Assembly (NCBI GenBank): GCA_022821985.1
Contig: JAJECP010000030.1
Coordinates: 32,013-96,012 of the forward strand
Direction: 5' to 3'
Origin: Acidimicrobiia bacterium
Lineage (GTDB): Bacteria; Actinomycetota; Acidimicrobiia; Acidimicrobiales; Poriferisodalaceae
Length of the DNA: 64,000 bases
This document shows positions 52,993-61,320 of this stretch, piece after piece. The translations under genes were made by a program, and so were the position numbers. The notes under the pieces were generated by a model. The model was not told the origin of the DNA. It ran no database searches and saw only the letters and a list, made by a program, of their open reading frames with translations. Positions within the stretch are counted from its first letter, which is position 1; each line of letters begins with the position of its first letter.

Positions 52993-53427
52993 ATGCGGCT
53001 GCGCGACACCACCGTGGTCTTCCTGTGTGCATTCCTCGGCATGATGGTGCTGTTCATGCCGCTGCCGGTCTTTGGCGGCCCGTACGAGGACATTCAAGAA
53101 GGTCAGGTCGACTGGACCTGCTCGATGCCACTGTTGAGCTTGGCCCCGCCCGACGTGGATCTTGACGAAGTGCGCGACGCAGTCGACGCCGCGATCACCG
53201 AGATGCGCACCACCGGGCAAAACTACGTGCCGCCCGAGAGTCGGCATCCGCTGTGCGGCGGCTTGGCCCGCACCCAGGTGGTACTGGCGCTGCTGGCGTT
53301 CGCCGGCGCCTTCTGGCGGGGTCGCAGGTGGTGGCGCTCGACCGCAGACGTTCGGGCGGAGAAGCGCTTCAAGCGGCTTCACGAGAGCGTCGAGAATCCC
53401 CAGGGCCGTAGCCGAATCTTCCGCTAG
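52993..53427 (+). CDS. small membrane protein of unknown function
   Basis: The 144-aa protein has an N-terminal hydrophobic segment (TVVFLCAFLGMMVLFMPLPV), an extracellular stretch with two cysteines (CSMPLL; HPLCGG), a second hydrophobic helix (QVVLALLAFAGAFW) and a basic tail. The two helices suggest a hairpin topology with a disulfide-capable loop. I do not recognise the family. It overlaps the convergent recO stop by four bases. Confidence 0.65.
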   Translation: MRLRDTTVVFLCAFLGMMVLFMPLPVFGGPYEDIQEGQVDWTCSMPLLSLAPPDVDLDEVRDAVDAAITEMRTTGQNYVPPESRHPLCGGLARTQVVLALLAFAGAFWRGRRWWRSTADVRAEKRFKRLHESVENPQGRSRIFR

Positions 53428-54140
53428 CGGAGCAGGTCGGCGCTTCGGAGGCGCCGGTCCATGTGGTACTCCCACATGCGTGTGACGGCGGCTGCGGCCC
53501 CGTGCGTGTCGGAAGACGGCTCGACGTCGAGCACCGCATTTACCCGCCCGTCGATGATCGAGCGCAGCATCTCGAGCGCGCCGCTGGACAGGGATCGGCC
53601 GCGGCGGTGGGTGGCGCAGGTCACGCCGCCGCTGGCGGGGTCGAACGCCACGATGGGCGCATCATCGCAGCCGCTGCCCACCACGCACCCGTCGAGCATC
53701 GGCGCGGTCCCCTCGTGTGCCAGCAGACGCAGCAGGAACGCGGGCAGCAGCATCTCAGAATGGGCCCGGTCCAAGCGGCCCAGCGCGCCGATGAGCATCT
53801 GGTATGGCACCGGGTCGTCGCCCCGGTCGTGCACCGACTGATCCACTGCCTCGGCGAGCGTCATGGCCGTGCCCAGCCGGTCGAGATCCGAGCGCAGCGC
53901 GGGCCAGCGGTCGAGGGTCACAGCTCCCGTCACAATGTCGAGCTCGCCGCGTCCCCGGTAGAGCTGCAGATCGACATGCCGCAGCGGCTCGACGTGACCG
54001 GCCAGCTTGCTTCGAGTGCGCCTCGCGCCCTTCGCCACCGCGCGCACCTTGCCGTGCCCAGAGGTGATGACCGTGATGATCCGGTCGGCCTCGCCGAGCT
54101 TGGTGGTGCGCAGCACCACCCCCCGGTCCCGGTACTGCAT
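53424..54140 (-). CDS. recO: DNA repair protein RecO
   Basis: The 238-aa protein has the RecO N-terminal OB domain (YRDRGVVLRTTKLGEADRIITVIT) and a C-terminal helical part with a zinc-like cysteine set (CVVGSGCDD ... GGVTCATH). It loads RecA on SSB-coated DNA in the RecFOR pathway. It is followed by uppS on the same strand, an order common in actinobacteria. Confidence 0.94.
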   Translation of the reverse strand: MQYRDRGVVLRTTKLGEADRIITVITSGHGKVRAVAKGARRTRSKLAGHVEPLRHVDLQLYRGRGELDIVTGAVTLDRWPALRSDLDRLGTAMTLAEAVDQSVHDRGDDPVPYQMLIGALGRLDRAHSEMLLPAFLLRLLAHEGTAPMLDGCVVGSGCDDAPIVAFDPASGGVTCATHRRGRSLSSGALEMLRSIIDGRVNAVLDVEPSSDTHGAAAAVTRMWEYHMDRRLRSADLLR

Positions 54141-54241
54141 CTGCGGGGACTTCCCCTTCGCTCTGTCGGATTCGCTGTGCCAGATTCGTTCGAGCCGGCG
54201 GGTGCTGTGTTGACTCCTGCGCAGTGTGGTGGCGTGCGGCC

Positions 54242-54964
54242 TCAGCGGTTCAGGCCGCCGAAGCGCCGGTCACGGGCCTGGTAGATGCAGATGGCGTCGA
54301 ACAGGTCCCTCCGCCGGAAGTCGGGCCAGAGCGTGTCGGTGAACACCAGCTCGCTGTAGGCCATCTGCCACAGCAGGAAGTTCGACAGCCGGTTCTCGCC
54401 TGAGGTCCGGATCATGAGGTCGACCTCGGGCATCTCGGCGTCGTAGAGATGCTTGACGAGCGCTGCCTCGTCGACCTCGTCTGCGGGGACACCCGAGCGC
54501 ACCAGGCCGGCGGCAGCGTCGACGATCTCGGCCCTGCCGCCGTAGTTGAACGCCACCGTGAACGTGAGGCCGGTGTTGGCCGCCGTCAGTTCGACGGCCT
54601 CGTCGATGCGGGCCCGGACCCGGCGCGGGATGCGGGCATCGGGCCGCCCGACGAAGCGGATCCGCACGTTCTGCTCGTGCAGCTCGTGGCTGCGCCGCAC
54701 CAGCAGCGACTCGTTGAAGCCCATCAGGAACCGCACCTCGGACGGCGGGCGACGCCAGTTCTCCGTGCTGAACGCGTACACGGTGAGCCACTGCAGACCG
54801 ATTTCGGCCGCGCCCTCGACGGTGTCGATCAGGGCTTCCTCGCCGGCTGTGTGACCCTCGGTCCGCGGCAGCCCACGCGCCTGGGCCCAGCGTCCGTTGC
54901 CGTCCATCACACAGGCCACGTGAGTCGGCAGGCGCGTCACGTCGATTCCCGCACCTCGGTCCAC
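54242..54964 (-). CDS. uppS: isoprenyl (undecaprenyl) diphosphate synthase
   Basis: The 240-aa cis-prenyltransferase has HVACVMDGNGRWAQARGLPR with the catalytic Asp, the RRSHELHEQNVR region and the RTSGENRLSNFLLWQMAYSE motif. It makes the long-chain lipid carrier for cell-wall synthesis. GTG at 54964 is used; GTG at 54940 is an alternative. It may also supply isoprenoid to other lipid pathways. Confidence 0.95.
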   Translation of the reverse strand: MDRGAGIDVTRLPTHVACVMDGNGRWAQARGLPRTEGHTAGEEALIDTVEGAAEIGLQWLTVYAFSTENWRRPPSEVRFLMGFNESLLVRRSHELHEQNVRIRFVGRPDARIPRRVRARIDEAVELTAANTGLTFTVAFNYGGRAEIVDAAAGLVRSGVPADEVDEAALVKHLYDAEMPEVDLMIRTSGENRLSNFLLWQMAYSELVFTDTLWPDFRRRDLFDAICIYQARDRRFGGLNR

Positions 54965-55027
54965 ACTGCGCAGGGTAGAACCCTCGCCGCCGCAGATCGT
55001 TGCGCCCGCCGTCCAGAATGGAGGCAG

Positions 55028-56965
55028 ATGTCCGACGAGCCATGGGACCTTGCCCCTGCCACCAGCGTCGACGACGCCGCTGCGGCACTCGTCGAGGTGA
55101 TCGCAGCGCTTCCCGGCGGCGGCGAGCAGCGAGACGGCCAGGTCGAGATGGCAGCCGCAGTGCATGACGCGATGGCCGGCGGGGGCACGCTGCTGTGCCA
55201 AGCAGGCACCGGCGTGGGCAAGTCGCTCGCCTACCTGGTACCTGCCGCACTCGCTGCGGCTGCGGGCAAGCGAGTGGTGATCGCCACAGCGACGCTGGCG
55301 CTGCAGGACCAGCTCGTCGGCAAGGACCTGCCACTCGTGGCCGGCGGGATGGCCGAGCGGCTCGGACGCCCCGTCCGGTGGGAAGTGCTCAAGGGGCGCA
55401 ACAACTACCTCTGCCGCCATCACTTCGGCGAGCACGCCCAGCAGCAATTCGACCTGGGAGACAGCCCGGCCACAGCCGCAGAGCTGGCCCGGCAGCAGCA
55501 GCTGTCCGAGATCCAGCAGTGGGTGCCCCGAACGCGCACCGGCGACCGTTCGGAGCTGGCGGCCGCGCCCGACGCGCGCGTGTGGTCATCGGTGTCGGTG
55601 ACCAGCACCGAGTGCATCGGCGCCGAGCGCTGCCCCGAGGGCCACCGCTGCTTCGCCGAAGAAGCCCGGGCCCGCTCAGCGAGGGCCGGAATCGTGGTGA
55701 CCAACCAGCACCTCTACTGCATCGACCTGTTCGGCGACGGCTACCTGTTCGGGCCGCACGACGCCGTGGTGTTCGACGAGGCCCATCAGCTCGAGCCGGT
55801 CGTCACCCAAGTGGCCGGGCTGGAGATCACACCGGCGGGTTTCACCCGCCTGGCCACAGAGGCGCGGGCGGTGGGCGCCGCCGGAACGGCTGCGGATGCC
55901 GTCGCCGATGTGTCGAACCGCCTGGCCGACGAGCTCGGACCTCTGCGCGATACACGCCTAGGAGCGATCACCGGCGACCTGGCCAGCCTGCTCGAAGTCG
56001 CCGACAGCCGCGTCGCCGATCTCGCTGCCGAGCTGCGGTCGGCCGGCGACGACGCAGCCGATCTGGAACGGCTGCGCGTCGGGCGGATCGCAGCGGAGTC
56101 GCTCACTGCGCTGCGTGCCGCGCTGGACCCGCCGCAGGGAACGGTCATCCTGGTGGAAGGTCGCGGCCGGCTGCGCTTGGCGCCGCTCGACGTGGGAGAC
56201 CTGCTCGCGAGCCGGCTGTGGGGCCGCCAAGCGTGCGTGCTCACCAGCGCGACGCTCGGCCCGCACTTCGTCGGCCGACTCGGCGTGCCCACCGCCGACC
56301 ACGCGTATCTCGCAGTGGACAGCCCGTTCGATTACCCGGCGAATGCGCTGCTGTACTGCGCTCGCCACCTGCCCGCCCCCACCCGCGATGCGTACCGGAC
56401 AGCAGCCATCGACGAAATGGCAGAGCTCGTCGCCGCAGTCGGCGGACGCACGCTGGCGCTGTTCACAAGCTGGCGCGCACTCAATGACACCGCTGATGCG
56501 CTCACTGAACATCTCAGCGACATCCGGGTGCTGCGCCAGGGAGGCGATCTGTCGAACGCCGCGCTGCTCGACGCGCTCGGCGACGATCCCGCCACGGTGG
56601 TGTGCGGCACGATGAGTTTCTGGCAGGGCGTGGACGTGGCCGGACCGGCCCTGTCGCTGCTGGCGATTGACCGTCTCCCGTTCACCCGGCCCAACGAGCC
56701 GCTCGCGGCAGCCCGGCGCGAGGCGGCAGGCAGCGATGCCTTCATGACTGTCGACGTGCCGAATGCGGCAGACATGCTGGCCCAGGGAGTGGGCCGGCTG
56801 ATCCGCACCACCGTTGATCGCGGAGTGGTGGCGGTGCTCGACTCGCGGCTCGCCACTGCCGGTTACCGGTCGCGCCTGCTCGATCCGCTGCCGCCCATGC
56901 GCCGCACCGTCGATCAGGCCGAAGCAATCGAGTTCCTCTCCTCCATCCGCAACCAGCACGCCTGA
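55028..56965 (+). CDS. DinG-family ATP-dependent DNA helicase
   Basis: The 645-aa SF2/XPD-like helicase has Walker A CQAGTGVGKS, a cysteine-rich Fe-S-like segment (YLCRHHFGEHA ... CIGAERCPEGHRC), the DEAH box VVFDEAHQ, and motif VI GVGRLIRTT. It unwinds DNA in repair or replication restart. ATG at 55028 gives the expected length. The next 140 bases mark the change to mobile-element DNA. Confidence 0.93.
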   Translation: MSDEPWDLAPATSVDDAAAALVEVIAALPGGGEQRDGQVEMAAAVHDAMAGGGTLLCQAGTGVGKSLAYLVPAALAAAAGKRVVIATATLALQDQLVGKDLPLVAGGMAERLGRPVRWEVLKGRNNYLCRHHFGEHAQQQFDLGDSPATAAELARQQQLSEIQQWVPRTRTGDRSELAAAPDARVWSSVSVTSTECIGAERCPEGHRCFAEEARARSARAGIVVTNQHLYCIDLFGDGYLFGPHDAVVFDEAHQLEPVVTQVAGLEITPAGFTRLATEARAVGAAGTAADAVADVSNRLADELGPLRDTRLGAITGDLASLLEVADSRVADLAAELRSAGDDAADLERLRVGRIAAESLTALRAALDPPQGTVILVEGRGRLRLAPLDVGDLLASRLWGRQACVLTSATLGPHFVGRLGVPTADHAYLAVDSPFDYPANALLYCARHLPAPTRDAYRTAAIDEMAELVAAVGGRTLALFTSWRALNDTADALTEHLSDIRVLRQGGDLSNAALLDALGDDPATVVCGTMSFWQGVDVAGPALSLLAIDRLPFTRPNEPLAAARREAAGSDAFMTVDVPNAADMLAQGVGRLIRTTVDRGVVAVLDSRLATAGYRSRLLDPLPPMRRTVDQAEAIEFLSSIRNQHA

Positions 56966-57107
56966 GCCCGCTGCGGAGGACGGCAGTGCCCTCTGCTCCC
57001 GCGATCCAACAGTTTGCGAAAAACCCCAGAAATACAGCGTTTTTCGGCTCACATATACCACCCAGTACCCAAAGAGTCAGGCGAAACGCCAGCGGACGGC
57101 TGCGAAC
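56966..57107. other. junction between chromosomal genes and the mobile element
   Basis: No gene is seen here. An AT-rich inverted repeat CGAAAAAC/GTTTTTCG (57017-57024 and 57039-57046, 14-base loop) stands out against the GC-rich background. It could be the terminator of the dinG-like gene or part of an attachment site. No matching direct repeat was found at the other end. Confidence 0.35.
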
Positions 57108-57323
57108 CTAGGCGGAACGCTTCTGCGCCAACCCGAACGCTTGCCGTGCTTGCGGCGTGTCGTAGCCGAGCCCGCGGAGCGCTTCACGCTGTTCGCGCGG
57201 AGCAAGCGCCAGCAGCTTGCTTGCGCCGTCGCCTTGCCCGTCTCGGCGTGCTGTCAGCCGCCATGCCGTCACAGCGGCAGAGATGCGGCGCTCAGCAGCG
57301 TTGTCGGCTTCGCAGGATGCCAC
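57108..57323 (-). CDS. possible small protein in the mobile element
   Basis: A 71-aa open frame with GTG start reads ASCEADNAAERRISAAV and ends LGYDTPQARQAFGLAQKRSA. Its composition is protein-like and charged, with the order of an element gene, but there is no ribosome site and I do not recognise it. The stretch between this and the next gene (57324-57513) has no supported feature. Confidence 0.3.
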   Translation of the reverse strand: MASCEADNAAERRISAAVTAWRLTARRDGQGDGASKLLALAPREQREALRGLGYDTPQARQAFGLAQKRSA

Positions 57324-57513
57324 AAGCGGCAGTGCGCCAGCTTGCTGCGTGCGGGCGCTCAGGAGCCGTCAGCAGCCACGAACACAACGACGCGCAAGAC
57401 CCCTCAGAGCCGACCCGAAGCCGACCCTGAAGGGTCCCGCAAGTTCTCTAGGGCACCCGCTATGCAGGCAGGCGCTACAGCGCACCTGAGCGCACCGGCA
57501 GCACGTCAGACAC

Positions 57514-57785
57514 TCAGCCTGACGAACCCGCAGCCTCAGCCTCGCGACGCTGCTGGCGCTTAGCATCACGCTGATGCAACACAACAGCACGCCAGAGACA
57601 AAGGCCGCCGCCGCACAATACAGCAGCAATAACCACCAACATCGGAACACCTAGGCCAAGCAAGGCAACAACTGTCCAGTAACTTGCAAGAGCCACACAA
57701 AAATATACGAACATATATTTCCGCCCTGTACGTGTTTTCCGTGGTGCCTCCGTAGCGCTCATGAATTCAGGATAGCACGTAGCAG

Positions 57786-57789
<4 letters not shown>
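57514..57789 (-). CDS. small two-helix membrane protein
   Basis: The 91-aa product has a polar basic lead (ATEAPRKTRTGRKY), two hydrophobic segments (MFVYFCVALASYWTVVALLG and VPMLVVIAAVLCGGGLCLW) and a basic cytoplasmic tail (HQRDAKRQQRR). The ATG at 57789 overlaps the stop of the secreted-protein gene (ATGA), indicating translational coupling. An internal ATG (MSATEAPRK) is possible. Function unknown; coupling suggests a membrane partner of the secreted protein. Confidence 0.6.
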
Positions 57790-58964
<1,175 letters not shown>

Positions 58965-58999
58965 GGGTGGGTCCCTCCGTCCGGAAGACAAGTCGAAGT

Positions 59000-59110
59000 G
59001 ACAGCTACGACCGCGCCAGCCGCACGGAGGGAACCCATGCAAAGTGATGCCGTTCCGTTTGGCTGGCGCGGCCTTTCCGATCCACGGGAAGGGCCACGGT
59101 CGTAGCTGTC
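59000..59110. other. three-way-junction inverted-repeat structure
   Basis: An outer stem of 13 perfect pairs joins 59000-59012 (GACAGCTACGACC) to 59098-59110. Inside are two arms: a 9-pair stem 59013-59021 (GCGCCAGCC) with 59061-59069, capped by a further hairpin, and a stem at 59070-59095 (GGCCTTTCC with GGAAGGGCC, one wobble or mismatch). It lies 36 bases upstream of the ATG of the secreted protein. This could be a leader RNA, a small RNA, or a single-stranded-DNA origin or transfer site. Full pairing with only G-U wobble is on the plus strand; the minus-strand copy has one A-C mismatch. Confidence 0.6.
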
Positions 59111-59344
59111 GGGCGCGACTCTCGCGTGTCGTGCGACTCGTGTCAAGCGCGTGTCCGTCGAGCGCTCGCTGTCGGGCCGCAGGGACGCTACCGCGACGCT
59201 GGGGCACCGTGCCGCATTGGTCGTTGTGGGCTTGGTGGTTCTGTGCCGTGTTGGCTTGTCGGGCAGCGTGCGCCGTGTTGCCAATTCGACGATGCCGGGA
59301 CGCGCCGACGCGGGCACATTGCGCCGCTGTGTCCGCTGTGCCAG

Positions 59345-59518
59345 TCAGCCGCCGCCGCTTCGCCGTGTTCTGGCGATCCGCGCAAGCTGGGCGGCTGCTC
59401 GGCGCAGGCCGGGGTCGACAGCGTCGCGTTGCTTGGCGGCGCGCCGCCGCCATGCGGCTTGGCGCAGTCTGCGCTTGTCGGCCCGGTAGGCAGCGTCACG
59501 AACGGCGTGCGGAGACAT
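59345..59518 (-). CDS. possible small arginine-rich protein
   Basis: A 57-aa frame starting MSPHAVRDAAYRADKRRLRQ is strongly basic (DNA- or RNA-binding composition). It follows the WhiB-like gene on the same strand. No ribosome site is seen and the composition is typical of chance frames in GC-rich DNA, so support is weak. Nothing else was supported between 59111 and 59344. Confidence 0.25.
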   Translation of the reverse strand: MSPHAVRDAAYRADKRRLRQAAWRRRAAKQRDAVDPGLRRAAAQLARIARTRRSGGG

Positions 59519-59617
59519 GACGGGCAGTATGAGCAACACGCCGCACGTCGGGCGGCAAAACAACACGCCGAGACGGGCAGCGTGCCCGCGTTGGCGCGTT
59601 GTGCCGCTGCGCGGCGT

Positions 59618-60019
59618 TCAGAACAGCGTCAGGCGCACCACGGCGAAGCCGTCGGCAGGCTCAGGCTCGCCGCCCGGTGCGCCGCGGCGGCGCTCGCTCG
59701 GCGTGCTCGCCCAGTAGCCAACAGCAGGCTCGCCCGAGCACCCCAGCGCATCGCCCAGCTTCCGGCACTCAGCCTGCACCGGGCAGCCTTCGCACACCAG
59801 CCGCGCAGCCGCATACTCGCCGCCCGCATTCGGCCCGCGGCTGCGCACGGCGGGGAACCACAACGCCGCAGCGGCCCAATCGGGCCGGTTGGCCGGAGCG
59901 CAAGCAGCCTGATGCTGCCAGCCGCCCGCAGCCGCAGAAACAGCCTCAGCAGGCGGGCGTAGCCGTGCCTCGAAGGCAGCCTGCTGGCCCGCCGTGCGCA
60001 TCGTGCCCGCCGCGCTCAT
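59618..60019 (-). CDS. WhiB-like iron-sulfur transcription factor
   Basis: The 133-aa protein has four cysteines in the WhiB arrangement, C40 ... C76-x2-C79-x5-C85 (AAC then VCEGCPVQAEC), followed by GYWASTPSERRR, close to the GVWGG turn and basic tail that contact sigma factor and DNA. Such proteins are specific to actinobacteria and their phages and plasmids. The ATG overlaps the stop of the Toprim gene (ATGA), so it is part of the replication operon and may regulate it. The GG of the turn is not conserved. Confidence 0.8.
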   Translation of the reverse strand: MSAAGTMRTAGQQAAFEARLRPPAEAVSAAAGGWQHQAACAPANRPDWAAAALWFPAVRSRGPNAGGEYAAARLVCEGCPVQAECRKLGDALGCSGEPAVGYWASTPSERRRGAPGGEPEPADGFAVVRLTLF

Positions 60020-61152
60020 CGTGCCTCAACCCATAGGTTCAGGCCGCGCAACACGGCCTCTTTGCCGCAGTCACGCGACCAACACTTGACCACCGGGCCG
60101 CCGTTGTCGCCGCGGCGCAAGCTCAGATTGCGCTTCGTGCCGTTGTGCGCCGGACAGCGGGCGCGCCATTCGTCGCCACGGCGCACAGCGCCCCACGGCC
60201 CCAGCGCCGCCGCCACATCGTCGAAGCCGGCGAACGGCTGACGCTGACGGCCTCGATCGCTGCGGCGAGACGGGCGCTTGTAGCGTCTCGGCTTCGGCTG
60301 CGGCTGCGCTTGGACCTTCGCACGCTTCGCGGCCAGCACGCCGCCGAAATGGGCCATGTCCGCGCCCGGCATCGGCACCATGGCCACGCCGTCACGCTCC
60401 CCACAAGCACAGTCCATAGCGCCGAGCACGCGCCCCGGATCGGCGCGCCAGTCAGCAGACAAGTCGGCTGCGCAGACAAGCAGCCGAGCGCTAGCGCCGC
60501 CAAGTTCACGCCAGCGCAGAACAGCGTCAATGGAGCGCTGAGCGCCTTGGTCGGCGCTGCCGCTGTCATTGTCCGCTATCGCCACCAGGTGCGCCCCAGC
60601 GGGCGCTATGAGGCTGCTGACGGCTTCTGTCGTGGCGACAAGCTGCCCGACGCCGACAGCGCCGACAACACACTGCGCCGCATCGGGCCACGGCTGCCAA
60701 GGCTCAACGAGAGTCAACGCCGTGAGATAGTCAGAAATCCCTTCGGCCAGAACAACGACAACCGGCACATTGCGGCGCTTTGCATCCTCAGCCACAAGCG
60801 GCAGTTTGTCCAACCCGACACAGAAGCCTGCCCGATCCGCATACGGGCGCTCACTTCGTGACAGCGTGCGCTTCGACACAATCTCGGCGGCGTGCTCAGG
60901 ATACGCCGCACGCCAGCGCTCTAAATCCGAATCGCAGAAAACGAATTGTCCGCCCAGATCAGTCAAGCCGATTTTGCTGCTGGCGTCAGGCACAACGGCA
61001 GGCACATAAACACACGGCTGCGGCGCAATCACTCGCGGCAACGGCGAACGCCGCCTATCGACAGCGTGCGCGTGTGCCAAAGCACCTTTGTCTATGAAAC
61101 GCTCAACGGCGTACTGGCGGCACATTGCGCCGAATTTCGCACTAACAGTCAT
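60016..61152 (-). CDS. Toprim primase-like protein with C-terminal zinc-binding motif
   Basis: The 378-aa protein has a Toprim core with VVVLAEGISDYLTAL (Glu137) and HLVAIADNDSG (Asp194/Asp196). A basic linker (about 280-320, RRYKRPSRRSDRGRQR) leads to RCPAHNG and KCWSRDC (C333, H336, C357, C362), a CHC2-like zinc site. In standard DnaG and phage primases the zinc domain comes first; here it follows the Toprim. It is between the helicase and WhiB genes on the minus strand and most likely primes or aids replication of the element. The order may also reflect a Toprim nuclease-type protein. Confidence 0.72.
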   Translation of the reverse strand: MTVSAKFGAMCRQYAVERFIDKGALAHAHAVDRRRSPLPRVIAPQPCVYVPAVVPDASSKIGLTDLGGQFVFCDSDLERWRAAYPEHAAEIVSKRTLSRSERPYADRAGFCVGLDKLPLVAEDAKRRNVPVVVVLAEGISDYLTALTLVEPWQPWPDAAQCVVGAVGVGQLVATTEAVSSLIAPAGAHLVAIADNDSGSADQGAQRSIDAVLRWRELGGASARLLVCAADLSADWRADPGRVLGAMDCACGERDGVAMVPMPGADMAHFGGVLAAKRAKVQAQPQPKPRRYKRPSRRSDRGRQRQPFAGFDDVAAALGPWGAVRRGDEWRARCPAHNGTKRNLSLRRGDNGGPVVKCWSRDCGKEAVLRGLNLWVEAR

Positions 61153-61318
61153 CGTTCAGCCTTTCGTCGGCTGCGGCACTCGTCGACTCAGAATCGGCAG
61201 CAATGTGGGCAATGTGGGCAATGTGGGCAAGTTCCAAACCCTCCCCATAAATATTTTCCTCTTCTTCCCCTCGCGTGTAGGGGTTTTGGGTTAAGCCCAT
61301 ATTGCCCATATTGCCCAT
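61142..61318 (-). CDS. small protein overlapping the helicase and Toprim genes
   Basis: A 58-aa frame (MGNMGNMGLTQ ... AADERLNDDC) starts inside the end of the helicase gene and ends 11 bases inside the Toprim gene. Its middle is acidic (YTRGEEEENIYGE). Its repeated GNM and AHI residues are encoded by the iteron arrays. The overlap pattern fits coupled translation, but the frame could be a by-product of the repeats. Function unknown. Confidence 0.4.
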   Translation of the reverse strand: MGNMGNMGLTQNPYTRGEEEENIYGEGLELAHIAHIAHIAADSESTSAAADERLNDDC

Positions 61319-61320
61319 AT
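61201..61320. other. candidate replication origin: two opposed 9-bp iteron arrays
   Basis: On the plus strand CAATGTGGG is repeated three times (61201-61227), and CCCATATTG appears two and a half times (61296-61320). The second unit is the complement of the first with one base change, so the arrays face each other. The 68-base spacer includes an AT-rich stretch (CATAAATATTTTCCTCTTC) that could melt. The site lies between helicase and primase-like genes, as in many plasmids and phages. An origin function is inferred. Confidence 0.55.

Noticed and set aside
57079..57096. A 16-base match (CGAAACGCCAGCGGAC) to the helicase gene near 61347 as an attachment repeat
   Set aside because: The second copy is inside a coding gene in mid-element, and one 16-base match in 64 kb is not surprising.
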